The translations under genes were made by a program, and so were the position numbers. Source: Hemileia vastatrix (Eukaryota > Basidiomycota > Pucciniomycetes > Pucciniales > Zaghouaniaceae). Taken from it: DNA of 64,000 bases. The notes under the pieces are model-generated. The model saw only the letters and a program-made list of their open reading frames with translations. It was not told the DNA's origin and ran no database searches. Where the stretch lies: contig JASXTE010000001.1 in NCBI GenBank assembly GCA_030280995.1, positions 17,486,606 to 17,550,605 of the forward strand, written 5' to 3'. Numbering within the stretch: position 1 is the first letter of the stretch; each line of letters starts with the position of its first letter. Shown one piece after another: positions 1 through 11,192 of this stretch.

Positions 1-2236
1 AAAGCACTACTACCTACTAAAAACCTATCCACCTGTGGCCATATGGACTAATCATCCCTATATATTTTGGGCTCATCATGAGGAGATCCAGGGGACACCT
101 CCTGGTACTGTTTGTACATAAATTGTATTGATATTTAAAGCATTTTATTTCTCACCCAAAAAAACTGTTTTAAGAGTTCAAACAAAAATGAACATACATG
201 GGATACCTTAATCTGTTAGAGCATGATCAATTGTGTAGCTAAAACCACTTGATATGTAGCTTATGTTTAACTCAACAACTGTGGATAAAAGCCACTTTTT
301 TTTGGTTTATTTACCCCCTTTTTTTTCTAGAAACTGAATCACTTTAGAAAAGCCTCTCAAAACCATCTTAACATAAATATTTATTCTTAAAATATATATA
401 TTCATTTTTATCACACATTCAATTGACAAATTTTCTTCCCTTGCTGCTACTTTTTACTATGAGTCTAAATTCCTCCATAGTTTTCTGATCATCTAGTACT
501 TGTCCACCTATTACTTTATCACTAGAATTTTGAAATCAACAATTTTATATATCAAGTCAAAAAAATCAAAAAAACGGCATGGAAACAATATTTTTTGCTT
601 TATTTTTATAATTTTTTAGAATTTTACCACTCAAATAGCTAACTGGACCCTGCTAGTGGGTTACAATCCTTAAACTCTTTCCTAATTATTATCAAAAACA
701 TCTTTGGTACTGTGCAAGACTAGTGCACTGAGTGTAAATTATACAATACATTAGAAAATGATTAGTAAAAACAAATTCACAGAGACTTGTTATTTTCATC
801 AATTTACTTCATTTGTCCCCTATTTCTTGTCCTGTCTCTTCAGCCACACATAAATCCAACTTGGGTCACACATAAATTCCAAAAAGAATAAAAGCCACAG
901 CCAAAAGTGTCCTTCTTTCATAGAATTGTATAAATTTGATGGATTTTGTGCCACAGATGGAAAAAAAAATCCACTTTTTGATTTCTATCTCAATGATTGT
1001 GTGAGTTTGTGAATATTTAAGAGTTTTTTTGCATATCAAACTAACTTTAAGAAATGATAGTGCTGAGCCTGGTTTACTGTTAAAAACTTAGAACACTTAA
1101 GACCAAAGTGGTGCAGAAAAGGGATAAACACTTGTAATTGGAGGGAAAATTAATGAAGGAACTGTGAGATTACAACTTTATGCTAAGTTAAGGACCCTGA
1201 TTTTTGGGCTTCACAAAGCATCTGTGGATTTTGGTGAGTAAACTTAAAAATGTGGCATTTTTTTGGCAATATTTTTATCAAATTTGATATACAGTTGTAC
1301 ATACTCTTACCAAAATTTTACAATGATTCATGTTACCTCAAATGCTTTTCTTTAAATAGTGAATCAAAGTTGACCAGATGTGTGGTGTTTGTAGTGGCAT
1401 ATTGCATTTTTATTCACTGGAGGCTAGACCATGTCATGTTTGCATTTCGGATGTCAATGTCCTGAAATAAAATGTGACACAATGCAAGATCACATGCTCT
1501 GTTTTAATGCAAGAAATCAAGTCCTGAAATAATGTGTGACACAATGCAGGTCCCCATTTCATGTTATATTGTGAGACTCAATTTCATGTTTTGCTTTTTG
1601 GACCTTGACACCCAAAATGAAAATGTGACAGTTTTGCCTGTGATCCTTTATAGTGTACAGGCAAAATTATATCACATTTCCAGTTTTGGTGTCAATGTCC
1701 CACAATAAAACATGAAAAGTTGCAAGATCTCATGTCACACTTTATTATGAGACATCAAGTCTTGCAACAAAACATGAAAAAATGCGGGTTCACCATGTCA
1801 CATTTTATTGAAAGATTCAATGTCATGTTTTGGGTGAAGAACTTTCACATACAAAACACAATGTGACACAGTTTTTCCCCTGGTGATTGCAATTAGCATC
1901 AGTAAAGTTATTTGTAGAAAATGATGCCTTTCAGAACAAGGGAAAGGTCTCCAATGTGCTCAGAGGCTACATTATATACTGATGAGAGACTAGCTAAGTA
2001 CATAGTATGGTAACACCATAACATTATTTGACCCTTTATTACATAACTAGAAGGGAAATGACATATTTTATTATATTTAAAAGTTATATTTGAAGATAGC
2101 ACTATTAAGAAAAGTAATACTTAAATAATCACAGATTTGTAATTTCTGGAGTAAATGATAGTAAGAAGATTTTCAATTGTATATAATTTTACAAAAAATT
2201 TTGTCACACTACAAAAAATTTCTTGTTGCATTAAGC
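1..2236. other. AT-rich non-coding stretch left of the LINE
   Basis: I see no gene here. Short open frames (for example near 1250-1465 and 1908-2102) have no recognisable domain and the composition of AT-rich spacer. The only structure seen is the direct repeat at about 1452-1885, listed separately. The stretch ends in the left copy of the LINE target-site duplication. Confidence 0.6.
1452..1885. repeat. Degenerate two-copy direct repeat, period about 239 bp
   Basis: A unit starting at 1452 (GTCAATGTCCTGAAATAAAA) recurs at 1691 (GTCAATGTCCCACAATAAAA). The order of sub-motifs is kept: 'gcaagat..catg', 'aatcaagtc / catcaagtc', 'aatgcaggt / aatgcgggt', a run ending 'tcaatttcatgtttt / tcaatgtcatgtttt', then 'aaaatgtgacag / acaatgtgacacag'. 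Within each unit the phrase 'gtgacacaatgc' or a variant recurs. It does not code. It could be an old tandem duplication or part of an unrecognised element. Confidence 0.6.
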
Positions 2237-2250
2237 ATGATTTAATAGTA
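2237..2250. repeat. Left copy of LINE target-site duplication
   Basis: The 14-mer ATGATTTAATAGTA is directly repeated at 8608-8621, just after the poly-A-like tail. It marks the 5' boundary of the LINE. Confidence 0.9.
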
Positions 2251-2255
2251 CACTC

Positions 2256-3739
2256 ATGGATTCTAACCAGAGCAACCATGTTATGCTGGTCAATGCAACC
2301 CTGCCTCCTCTGAAAATTGATGCACCCCCAACACCACCTGAGCCTCCTCATCCTCCTCTGGCTCCAGAATCCCCCTCCCAAACTGATGCTCCTCTGCCTT
2401 CCAAGGATAATGACACCCCAATGTCTGAAGGTTCAGCCACCCCAGTTCCTTCACCCAAAGGCCAGAATTCTCCCCTCCCCATCTGCCCTCAACCAGCCCA
2501 AGCTCTGAGTTCCCTGGAGGCCTCAATTCATAACCCCACAAACGCCTTCCCCAATTTTGGCCTCACCTCAGAACCACAGGCCCCCCTTCCTCTGTTGGTG
2601 GACCCCAATGCCCCCTCTGCTTGGGTCATTTGATTGGTTGGTCTCAATCAGGCCAATGACCCCAGGGTGTTGGTCTCATGCCTCAATAATCTTCTAGAAA
2701 CCATCAGGGAGCCCCCAAGAAAGTGTGCGCACAAAAATGCTCACACAGCCATCATGTCTCATATTAGGGCCCTCACTGCTGCTCTGTCCCCCCTTTCAAA
2801 CCAGGCTGCATTTCACCAGCCAACCCCCTCAGTTGCTTCCCATTCCCCGCATAGTGAAACCATGCTGAAATCGGTCAACCAGAAGCTTGATTCTCTCTTG
2901 GAACACCTTTCTCATTCCAGGAACACTTCATGCACTCTTCCCCCTCATGGTCCCCCTGGAACCTCTCCCACTCACTAATCTAGACCAACCTTTGCTCAAG
3001 CTGCGGCTTCAGGAATTCACCCCCATGTCTGCCCTTCCCCCACAACTACTCCCCACCCTGGCCCTCCTTCATTTACCATTAAAAAATCTAATCCTGCCTC
3101 CCCAGTCTTGAAAGACCTTCCCAATCCTAAACTACTTTCACTTATCAACAATCAAACTTCCTCCAAAAAATAGTCAGTTCATCAACCAATTCTATCATAC
3201 GTGTCAAAGGAGTAATGTGCCATAGGTCTAATGACCTGAAAATCATCACAAACTCTGCTGAAGATCAGTCTACCCTCACTAGCTCCTGGAAAGAATGGAT
3301 TCCTCAGGGACTTATTTACAAGCCTCCCACATTTCCAGTTGTTCCTCATGGAATTCCAACCTAATTTGACCTCAATGATCAATTGCACATCAATTCACTG
3401 ATTGATTATTACCCAGAATCTCTCAAGTCTTTATACAGGATCTCATGTATTAGGCACCCCAAAGCTAGGGCCAGAAAGAACCACTCCTTGGTTGTACTCC
3501 ATCTTCACAACAAATTAGATACCGATTCCCTTACTTCTCCCTTCCCTCCCTCCCACATCATTTTTGAAGGTCAAATCTGCTGCACTGAAGCCATAAACCA
3601 TGAGAGGAGCACTTGTTTTCAGTGCTGGAGCAGAGGTCATATTTCAATTCATTTTTCCTTCCCCCCTCACTGCTTAAATTGTGCTGGTCACCACAGCACC
3701 AAGCTTTGCAAGGCTGAAAAACTTTCATCCCCAGTTTGA
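2256..3739 (+). pseudogene. LINE ORF1 (gag-like nucleic-acid-binding protein), broken
   Basis: ORF1 proteins of I/Tad-type LINEs coat the element RNA. The frame opening at 2256 gives a proline-rich N-terminus (many PP, PPxPP) and runs through a single in-frame TGA (2631-2633) to a TAA at 2976-2978. A different frame (3383-3739) continues with a region carrying two Cys/His clusters near its end (C-F-Q-C-W...H, then C-L-N-C-A-G-H-H...C), resembling the zinc knuckles of this protein class. At least one frameshift and two stops therefore break the gene. The exact frameshift position between 2980 and 3383 is not resolved. Confidence 0.65.
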
Positions 3740-3879
3740 TTCTGCTGTGTCAACTCTCTCCCCCATGATCATCCACTCAAAAACTCTCTCAAATCTCTCC
3801 CCCTCCTCCTTGAAAAACCTCATGACTCCCCTCCTATCTTCCACCTCCCACATCTTTCAATCTGTCCTCACAATAACCC

Positions 3880-4665
3880 ATGAGTAGTACACACACTACA
3901 AAATTCTCATCTAGTTCCCCTTTTTTCTCTTTCTTTCAACTCAATTGTCATAGATCTTTTTATGTTTTTCACACATTATTTAACAGCCCTATCATTAACT
4001 CCTATGACATACTTGTTTTCCAGGAGCCCTTCCTCTCCCCTGACCACTTCACCCCCGCCCTGTCCAGGGGATGGCACCTGATCACTCCTTTTCATACTCC
4101 ATCATCTCCCCCCTCTTTACCCGTAAGCTGTTGCTTTTATGTCAACAAGTGACTCCCTATTCATCTCTTCTCCTCCATCCCTAGCCCATTGCCTGATTTC
4201 ACTCTTGTTCAACTAAATTTCTCACCTTCCCCCATTATCTGCACTAATCTATATAAACCTCCTGTTGCTTTTTCCTCTTCCCAATTTATTTTCCCCTCTC
4301 TCCTCCCTTTTTGCCACCTCCCCACCTTCTTCCTTGCTGACTCAAATTTACATCATGATTTGTGGGAAGACCTGTCCAAATACCACTCAAATAATCCAGA
4401 AGCATCCCTGTTTATTGACTCCCTTTCTTATCTGAAGATGTCTCTTATTTCCCAAGCTGGCATCCCTAACTTTTGTAACTCATGGTGCTTCACTTTGGTG
4501 ATTGACCTTGTATTTGCAAATGGGAAGGCAGCCGGCTGGGTAATTAGTTGCATCACAGACAGTGATGGGTCCTCTTCACACCTTTCCAACCACAGATCAA
4601 TCTCCACCAAAATTTCCCCCCTACCATGCCCCCCCTCAATACCTCCCTTTCAGAAATTGGAATAG
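3880..4665 (+). pseudogene. LINE ORF2, endonuclease (EEP) domain, frameshifted
   Basis: The N-terminal part of ORF2 nicks target DNA in this class. The first piece (3880-4152) holds the start of an endonuclease/exonuclease/phosphatase fold: an F-Q-L-N-C-H strand, then D-I-L-V-F-Q-E-P with the expected Glu. The second piece (4189-4665) continues with VQLNF and Y-K-P-P, and then L-A-D-S-N-L-H-H-D-L-W, the usual D-x-N-x-H metal/catalytic motif changed to D-S-N. The two pieces are split by a stop at 4150-4152 and a frame change. ORF2 then continues in broken frames to the insertion at about 4855. Confidence 0.7.
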
Positions 4666-4854
4666 TTTTGATGATTTCTCTCTCCACTCCTCCCTTTCCT
4701 CCCTATCCCCTATTCTCACACTCTCCTCCCTGTCACGCGCCATGTGAAACTCAAGGCAAAAGCAGCTCATTAAATCAATAATACAGAGGTCTAAATCCAT
4801 ACTCAAAGCGCAGAAAACAATTCTACATAGCAACTGCGACTTTCCTTTGTGTAC

Positions 4855-5335
4855 TCACTATTCAACCGCGCTAATTTAAAATTTAAATCTAAATTAGTCA
4901 ATCTCTCAATAGTTAATTAAGTATCTGTGGGTTATTAACAGGGATTGTGAGCATGGATGGGATGGTTAGTGGAGGATTAAAGGGTTAACAGATGTTAGTG
5001 AGGAGGGTCCAGGTGTAACGGGTGTATTTTTGGTGGTCTGTGGTGTGCGGAATGATGGATGGATATGAGGTCAATGCAAAGAGGAGTAATGGATATAAAA
5101 GGGGTTGGATTTTGGTTTGATATTTCTTTAGAATTAAATTATAAAACATATATATAGTTAATAGTGGTAAAGCTTCAGGTTAAATCATTATTATTGTACA
5201 TTTCCTTATTTTTCTCAGTAATCATTTCTAAAACTTAAATATTTGATTATTGAGTTTTCCAACCCTTTGTGAGAACTTAAGAATATTAATATTACCTTTA
5301 AATTATATTAGAATTCTTATCAAACATATCTCAAA
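4855..5335 (+). other. Non-LINE insertion inside ORF2, possibly a solo LTR
   Basis: The C-rich, coding-like composition of the LINE stops near 4855 and returns near 5335, where ORF2-like sequence resumes. The intervening 480 bp is AT/TG-rich, with a plus-strand promoter-like piece (TATAAAAGGGG at about 5094-5104) followed by an AT-rich leader. This resembles the layout of the gypsy LTRs in this window (compare TATAAAAGGAGG near 38545). I could not find a clean target-site duplication or TG...CA ends, so the class is unproven. Confidence 0.4.
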
Positions 5336-5443
5336 GCAGTAGCTCTTCTTTTGAGTCATCTTCAAATCACTTCCTCAAACATTTCCTCTGTGCTTCGAAG
5401 AAGTTTCTAAACTACTCCCTCCATCTCACTTCCAGGAACACCC

Positions 5444-5998
5444 TTGACCTTGTGCGTAGGTCGTCTGGTGACACTCCCCCTGTTTTATCAACTTGGCTGC
5501 CAAACAAGTCACTTCCCTTTTTATAAAACTAATGGAATCCTTTGTCCCACTGCAGCAGCCCAGCTTGTTGTGTCACTCCTGGTGGAACTGCAGCATTTTG
5601 GACCCCCTCAAAAAATACTGCTATTGAGCCCTCCATCACATGAGGCTCTCCCCTGCTCCACACCTCAAGTCTGAGTTCCTGTTAGCAAGAAAAGTATTCC
5701 ATGCCAAAATTAAATTCCTCCACAAACAACATTGGAGAAACTATCTCTCTTCCCTCACACCTCAGTCATTATTCAGACCTGCTAAGTCCTTTTCTCATGT
5801 ATCCTCCTCATGCTCTAACCCTCCCCTCTTGAATCCAGATGGTTCACTGGTGACTGACAATCTACTGAAGGCCCAAATGCTTTTTGAGGGCACTTCAGTA
5901 GCATCCATCCCCTGTGACCTTTCAGATATCTCCTCCCCTCCCCCTCCCTTAGTCTCCCCTTTCCCACCCCTTTCACTGTCCAAGAGATCACCACTGCC
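5444..5998 (+). pseudogene. LINE ORF2, linker before reverse transcriptase, broken frames
   Basis: This is the stretch between endonuclease and reverse transcriptase, readable only in pieces. The piece 5640-6005 contains residues typical of the pre-RT linker of these LINEs (H-W-R-N-Y-L-S-S-L-T, then D-N-L-L-K-A). A frame change moves the reading to the frame of the RT domain at about 5999. Confidence 0.55.
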
Positions 5999-8467
5999 CT
6001 TTTAAAGAACAAGAAAGGCCATGCTCCTGGTCCAGATGGTATACCCAATTCCCTCTTACACTGCAACCCTCAAGCAGTCACTTCCCTGCTTCTTCCCATT
6101 TTTCAGAAGTGCCTTGATCTTGGTCACCACCCTGAACCTTGGAAAGTTGCAAGAACAGTAATAATTCCCAAGCCAAACTGGCCAGATTATTCTGTCACTG
6201 GTGCTTATTGCCCCATAGCCCTTCTCAACACCATGGGCAAACTTCTTGAAGCCCTACTAACTAAACACCTCTCATATCATGTTGAATCAGCTTCCCTCCT
6301 TCCTGATACTCATTATGGAGGCCACCCTTTTAGAAGCGCCTCTGACACACTTCTCCATCTTACAACATGGACAAAGGATCAATGGATGAAGGGTAATGTT
6401 TTTGGTGCCTTTTCCTTGGATGTTAACGGGGCTTTCCCTTCAGTGAATGTCAATAGACTTGCCCAGATCCTTCTTTCTTTACCCCTCCCTTGCAATCTAA
6501 TATCTCTAATCATTGACTCTCTCAATAGAAGGAAAACTAACATTTCTTTTTCCTCTTTCAAATCTCCCATTTCCTTCTCCCCCAAAGGACTCCCACAAGG
6601 GTCTCCTTTATCCCCACTGCTTTACGTGATCTACAATGCTGATCTATTGTCTCTCCCATCTCTCTCCAACTCTTCTCTTGCCTTGGGTTACCTAGACAAT
6701 GTGGTATACCTTTCTGCTAAAAAAGACCTGGAAATTGTGGTAGAATCACTCACCAAGCTGGGATCTGAGGCAGTTACCTGGGGCTCCAAGCACGCAGCTG
6801 TCTTTGATTTCCCCAAAACTAAGTGGATCCTTTTCACTAAATGCAAAAAAGTTCATTCCTCCCCCCCCTCCCTCACCTTCAAAGGCAATGCGCTTAGTCC
6901 CTCCCCCTCCTTAAAATGGCTGGGGGTTCTCCTTGACCCCTCCCTTTTGTTCATCCCAAATGGAAACAGGTTGATTGCAGTGGGACTTCAAGAAGCAGCT
7001 GCTATCCACCATCTAGTATCTTCAGGTTGGGGTATTCCATTGAAACAATATTGCACCCTGATCACCTCTTTAGTTCATTCTAGAATGGATTACACTGCTA
7101 TTATCTGGCACAAACCCAGGAAGAACTCCCAAACCATGAGGCTTTTGCAGGTGGTTGACAACAAGGCGCTGAGAAGAGCACTTGGTTGTTTCCACTCCAC
7201 CCCTGTTTCCCACCTCTTACATGACTCATCTTCTCTCCCTTGCAAACAGTGTCTAGATATTATTGTGAATAAGGTGTGGGCAAAGCTTCTCACCATCCCC
7301 CTCTCAAACCCAATGGCTTGCCTGGAAAAATTGCTCCTGTCATCCCCCTCCCCCAAAGCTCACCTAGACCAACTACACATCCTCTCTAGGACAAACATCT
7401 TTCCCTCCTCTTTTCACCTCGCCAACCTAGACACCCGGCACTCCTCCCCTTTTCCACCCTGGCGCCCTCCCTTATTTTCTTCCCACATCAGTAATACTAG
7501 TGACCTAGCATGTGCTGAAACATAGAAACTCATCTCTTCCCGCCCCCACTCTATTTATTTGATATACACTGATGCATCGAAGTCTGATTTGGGATCTTTT
7601 GCAGCAGCTTTTGACCCGGGTCAGAATCTTCCCTTTGTGGCCTGTCTAGGTGACCAACATCTCTTCTCAGTATTTGAGACCAAGTTGTTTGGGATATTCC
7701 TCGGACTCCGCCTCTTTATCACTAACTCCTTCCACTCACTTTACAATTCACTCACCTTACTCACTGATAGCCAGTCTGCCATTAAGGCCTTGTCCTCTCC
7801 TTCTAACCCAACTCACAATTCCACGCTACTTCACTCAATAGCAGTCTCTGTCTCCGCTATCTTGGATGCCAACCCAGGAGTGTCCCTCACTCTCCATTGG
7901 TGCCCAGGACATGTGGGTATTCCAGGCAATGAGGTTGCAGACACACTCGCCAATGGCTTTCATACCATGTCTTCCCTCGCTGAGTCTCTTCTTTCCTTCA
8001 CTGCTCCTCTTCCCTCTATCTCTTCTCTTAAGTCCCACATTAAAAAACATTACAAAATCCTTCTTCACTCCCCTCCCAGCAGAGACACATTGAGGAAACT
8101 AAGAGGACAGTTTAACCCATCCCTTTGTTTTAAAATGCTGTCCTCCCTCCCAAGAGCACATACTACTGCATTTGTTCAATGCCGTTCTGGCCACTCCCCC
8201 TTGAAACACTATCTTTTTCACTTCAAGGCGGCCTCCTCACCTATCTGCTCACATTGCTCTCTCAATGCTCCTGATACCCCCAAACATGTCCTTCTCTTTT
8301 GCCCCGCCCACTCCAGAGAACACGCAGCGCTCTTTGTAGTGGCTAAAAAACACAAGATTAAATTTGACTCCTCTTCTCTTTTGTCTCCTTCTCCGATTAC
8401 CTTTCACGTTGCTTCTTTTCTGATTAACTCAAACAGATTCCTTAACAACATCCCACTATCTCAGTAG
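5999..8467 (+). pseudogene. LINE ORF2, reverse transcriptase plus RNase H, one in-frame stop
   Basis: From 5999 to 8467 the frame is continuous except for one TAG at 7523-7525, so RT and RNase H were one protein. RT motifs: G-H-A-P-G-P-D-G-I-P early, F-S-L-D-V-N-G-A-F (catalytic Asp), L-P-Q-G-S-P-L-S-P-L, then G-Y-L-D-N-V where the usual Y-x-D-D has lost its second Asp. RNase H motifs: Y-T-D-A-S, F-E-T-K-L, L-T-D-S-Q-S-A and G-N-E-V-A-D, i.e. the full D-E-D-D set. A Cys/His cluster (C-S-H-C...H...C...H) closes the protein. The damaged Y-x-D-D motif and the stop make it inactive. The RT/RNase H order is that of I-clade LINEs such as Tad. Confidence 0.85.
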
Positions 8468-8607
8468 TCCCTACTTTGTTTTAACTCTGAATTGCCCTAG
8501 TTATCTCCCCCCCCCCCCATTTGTCCCATTCTCTTTTGTACCTAGTCATTATTGTCCCTGTCGTTCATGCCCCTAGTTGGGTGAGATTGTAAGAAAAAGA
8601 AAAAAAA

Positions 8608-8621
8608 ATGATTTAATAGTA
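8608..8621. repeat. Right copy of LINE target-site duplication
   Basis: Perfect match to 2237-2250, directly following the A-rich tail of the LINE. The first A could equally belong to the tail. Confidence 0.9.
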
Positions 8622-8744
8622 AACTTACTCAAACACTACAACCATTTTTTTTTGTGGCATCATGCCTGATGCCACTGTCAGTCGCATGCATCTCCCACCA
8701 AATATGTGTAGACGAGATTTGCATAGCACATTGTGAATAACAGT

Positions 8745-8815
8745 TCCGAGTTAGTATATCGGCTAGTATGACCGCCTCTCACGCGGTAGAGACGGGTTCG
8801 ACTCCCGTACTCGGA
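8745..8815 (+). tRNA. tRNA-Glu (anticodon CTC)
   Basis: A cloverleaf can be drawn directly. The seven-base acceptor stem TCCGAGT (8745-8751) pairs perfectly with ACTCGGA (8809-8815). The anticodon stem ACCGC/GCGGT (8771-8775 / 8783-8787) encloses the loop CTCTCAC with anticodon CTC at 8778-8780. The T-arm has GGGTTCGACTCCC. No intron is seen. It reads GAG glutamate codons. A run of seven T (8827-8833) follows as a pol III terminator. Confidence 0.95.
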
Positions 8816-8826
8816 GTTCATATTAC

Positions 8827-8833
8827 TTTTTTT
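8827..8833 (+). terminator. RNA polymerase III terminator of tRNA-Glu
   Basis: Seven consecutive T on the coding strand, 11 bases after the tRNA 3' end, is the usual pol III stop signal. Confidence 0.85.
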
Positions 8834-9446
8834 CTTCTATGGGCCGATAGATTTTATTATGAGCTTTAGCTATTGCAGTTAAATTCTAAGCGATATAGTT
8901 GACCATCAAGATGATACAATCTATCTGATATTTCTCTCCAATCACTAAGGCCTGGTAAGACCTATATATTCTAAAATTTAGAAAAAAATTTTTTTTGCCC
9001 ATGAGTTTGCCATCTAACCATTTAAATCTTATATACTTTCTTCATGCTCGTTGAAGTGAAAAAACTCGGATGAAAAATAGCAACTTAGCTTTCATCAGTA
9101 GCTAGGAAGAATGATAATTGTAATAATTGTTAGACCTGGGCTTTGGCTCTTATTTACATTAATATTTACCGATTTGACTGCCAAATTGAAATTTAATCAT
9201 CCAAAATACTACCATTTAAAATTAACCACACTCAACGGTTTTGCATTTTGAGCATTATTTTCACTGGCTAAGGACAAACACTCTGCTTATATATTTCAAT
9301 ACTTTGAATTGTAAATGAAATCCTTGCTACTAAAAAGCTCGGCAACGTCCACGCTGGTTTCATTTTGCACATCATTTAAATTGTTGACCTTCGATTAGAG
9401 AGTGTATTCTTTGCTAATTAAGCAGACAATTGCCTTTCGAGATACT
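8834..9446. other. Intergenic region between tRNA-Glu and the transporter
   Basis: Non-coding and AT-rich, with no ORF or repeat recognised. It should hold the promoter of the transporter gene starting at 9447, but I see no convincing TATA or other defined element. Confidence 0.5.
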
Positions 9447-11192
9447 ATGACATTTTCTACTTCATTCTCATTACGCCAACAGACAACATTCGCCTGTGCA
9501 ATCCTTGTTTCACTGAGTGCAGGGACAAATTGTCGGTTTCTTTCTTGCTGATTTAAACTTTGAAATGCCACAGATGATAACTCCTTTTGTATTTCTTCAG
9601 ATGCCTTCTCTGCCTACAGCCCTCAACTTGCACAGAAACTCCATTTTTCTTCCACATATCTCAATGCGGTGGGCGTGGCTGGAAATATTGGAATGTACTT
9701 GTCTAGTCCTCTAGTCGGCATCGTTGTCGATAAACGGGGTCCTACTCTCCCTCTTACTGTTGCTTCGGTGCTTTTGTATGTTGGGTATGGCATCGTATGG
9801 AAAATGTTTCGAGATCCCTGGGATATCCCGCCCGATTCTTCATCCGCAAGCCTTTCATCACTCGCAGTCGTGTCTTTTGGAATGTTTCTAACGGGGGTAG
9901 GCTCGTCTGTTGCGCACAGCTCGGCCGTCAATGCCACTGCAAGATCTTTCGGTGACCACATTCGGGCTACCTGTATTGCTGTCGTCTTGGCTAGCTTTGG
10001 GTTATCTGCCTTTTTTTGGACCAGTGTGAACCAATTATTTCTGAGCGACAATCCAGAAGGTTTGCTTCTTGTTCTTGGTCTTGGAACTGGAACCTGTGTA
10101 GCCATCGGTGCTTTTTGCATCAATCCTCCACCCATTTACCCAGGTAGCCATCGAGATCAGTCACAATCCTACCAAGCTATTTCACAAGAAAGTCCTTGTT
10201 CTTCAGATGATAGTCCAGCGTCAGGTTCTCAAATCCCCAACTCGACCCCGTTTTCCGAAGCACAAAATCAAGACATTGCAGATGAGAATGAAGATCACAT
10301 CATCACTGTATCATCAAGCAAAAGCACTCCCATCAGCAATCGTGAACAATCCCTTGACATTTATGGATCACAATTAATCAAATCCACAGATTTTAGTTTT
10401 ATTTTTTTTATCAATGCCATCTGTGCTGGAACGGGGCTGGCAATGATAAACAATCTGGGAACAATTATTAACACTTTATATTTCTACGAGAATCGTGCTC
10501 CCTCACTCAATCCCCGCTCCTTGGGAGTCTTATCGTCTCCCTCCAGGCCCAAAAGTGTCACCAAGCTTCAAGGAGAACAAGTTTCCCTTCTTTCTATCTT
10601 CAACTGTTTTGGAAGAATATTTGCAGGAATGGGTTCAGATTTGTTACAGGCCCGTTTTCATTTTGTGCGGGCATGGTGGTTGACATGGGTGGCCACAATA
10701 TTTCTTCTTGGTCAGCTTTCGGGGTTTCTTTATGTTGACACCGTCTCAAAAGTTCCATTGATTACTGCTCTATCGGGTTTTGCCTATGGCCAAACCTTTG
10801 GTATCGCACCGTCAGTGATATTGATATTCTTTTGTGTAATTTTCAGTTGCTCACAATTATTTTCTTGCAGAGTGTTATTTCTTGAATATTTCGGAACCCC
10901 TCATTTCGCGACCAACTTTGGCATTTTGAACATTGGTCCCATCCTTTCCAGTCAAGTCTTTAATTTTGCTTTTGGAAGAATATACGACTCTCACATTTCT
11001 TCGGTTGACAATCCCAACCAAAAACATGGTCCACACATGTGTCTGTTGGGGAAAGGTTGTTATGAGGATATATTCAAGGTAACGATAACCGCTTGCTCAT
11101 TGGCCCTGGCTTCTTCCTTGATCATTGGCTGGAAGAAACATAACCAAAAGAAAAACACCAAAGCATTACCATTCCTTGGAGATGAGGAATAG
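9447..11192 (+). CDS. Major facilitator superfamily transporter, nodulin-like family
   Basis: Proposed exons are 9447-9531 and 9601-11192, with a 69 bp intron (donor GTCGGT, acceptor TTCTTCAG), giving 558 residues. Splicing recreates the family signature S-A-G-T-N-Y-A-F-S-A-Y-S-P-Q-L across the junction, which is why I extend upstream of the ATG at 9669. Visible features: paired hydrophobic helices, V-D-K-R-G-P in the first cytoplasmic loop, a long hydrophilic central loop rich in Ser/Asp/Glu (about residues 190-290), then I-F-N-C-F-G-R-I-F-A-G and F-G-R-I-Y-D in the second half. The family (yeast YMR155W/MCH1-like and plant nodulin-like proteins) moves small organic solutes across membranes; the substrate here is unknown. 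A stretch near 10825-10870 reads through as coding but looks intron-like (TTTTCAG, TTCTTGCAG), so a second intron is possible. It appears to be an intact host gene. Confidence 0.85.

Larger units (their letters stand above)
2251..8607 (+). mobile_element. Near full-length LINE (non-LTR retrotransposon, Tad/I-like) with RNase H domain
   Basis: The ordered parts are a proline-rich ORF1 ending in a zinc-knuckle region, then ORF2 with an EEP endonuclease, reverse transcriptase, RNase H and a C-terminal Cys/His motif, then a 3' UTR ending in an A-rich tail (about 8591-8608). It is flanked by a perfect 14 bp target-site duplication, 2237-2250 and 8608-8621, which fixes both ends and marks target-primed reverse transcription. 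Only five bases lie between the left duplication and the first ATG (2256), so either the 5' UTR is very short or the 5' end is slightly truncated. About 480 bp in the middle (4855-5335) does not look like LINE. Several frameshifts and stops make it inactive. Confidence 0.88.

Noticed and set aside
5795..6066. Two overlapping minus-strand ORFs opposite the LINE linker
   Set aside because: Shadows of C-rich, stop-poor LINE sequence; no domain.
9623..10135. 170-codon ORF antisense to the transporter
   Set aside because: It mirrors the coding strand of the MFS gene; no recognisable features.
10825..10870. Second intron in the transporter gene
   Set aside because: Acceptor-like TTTTCAG and TTCTTGCAG are present, but no donor/acceptor pair gives both a good splice site and the family sequence in frame; the read-through was kept.
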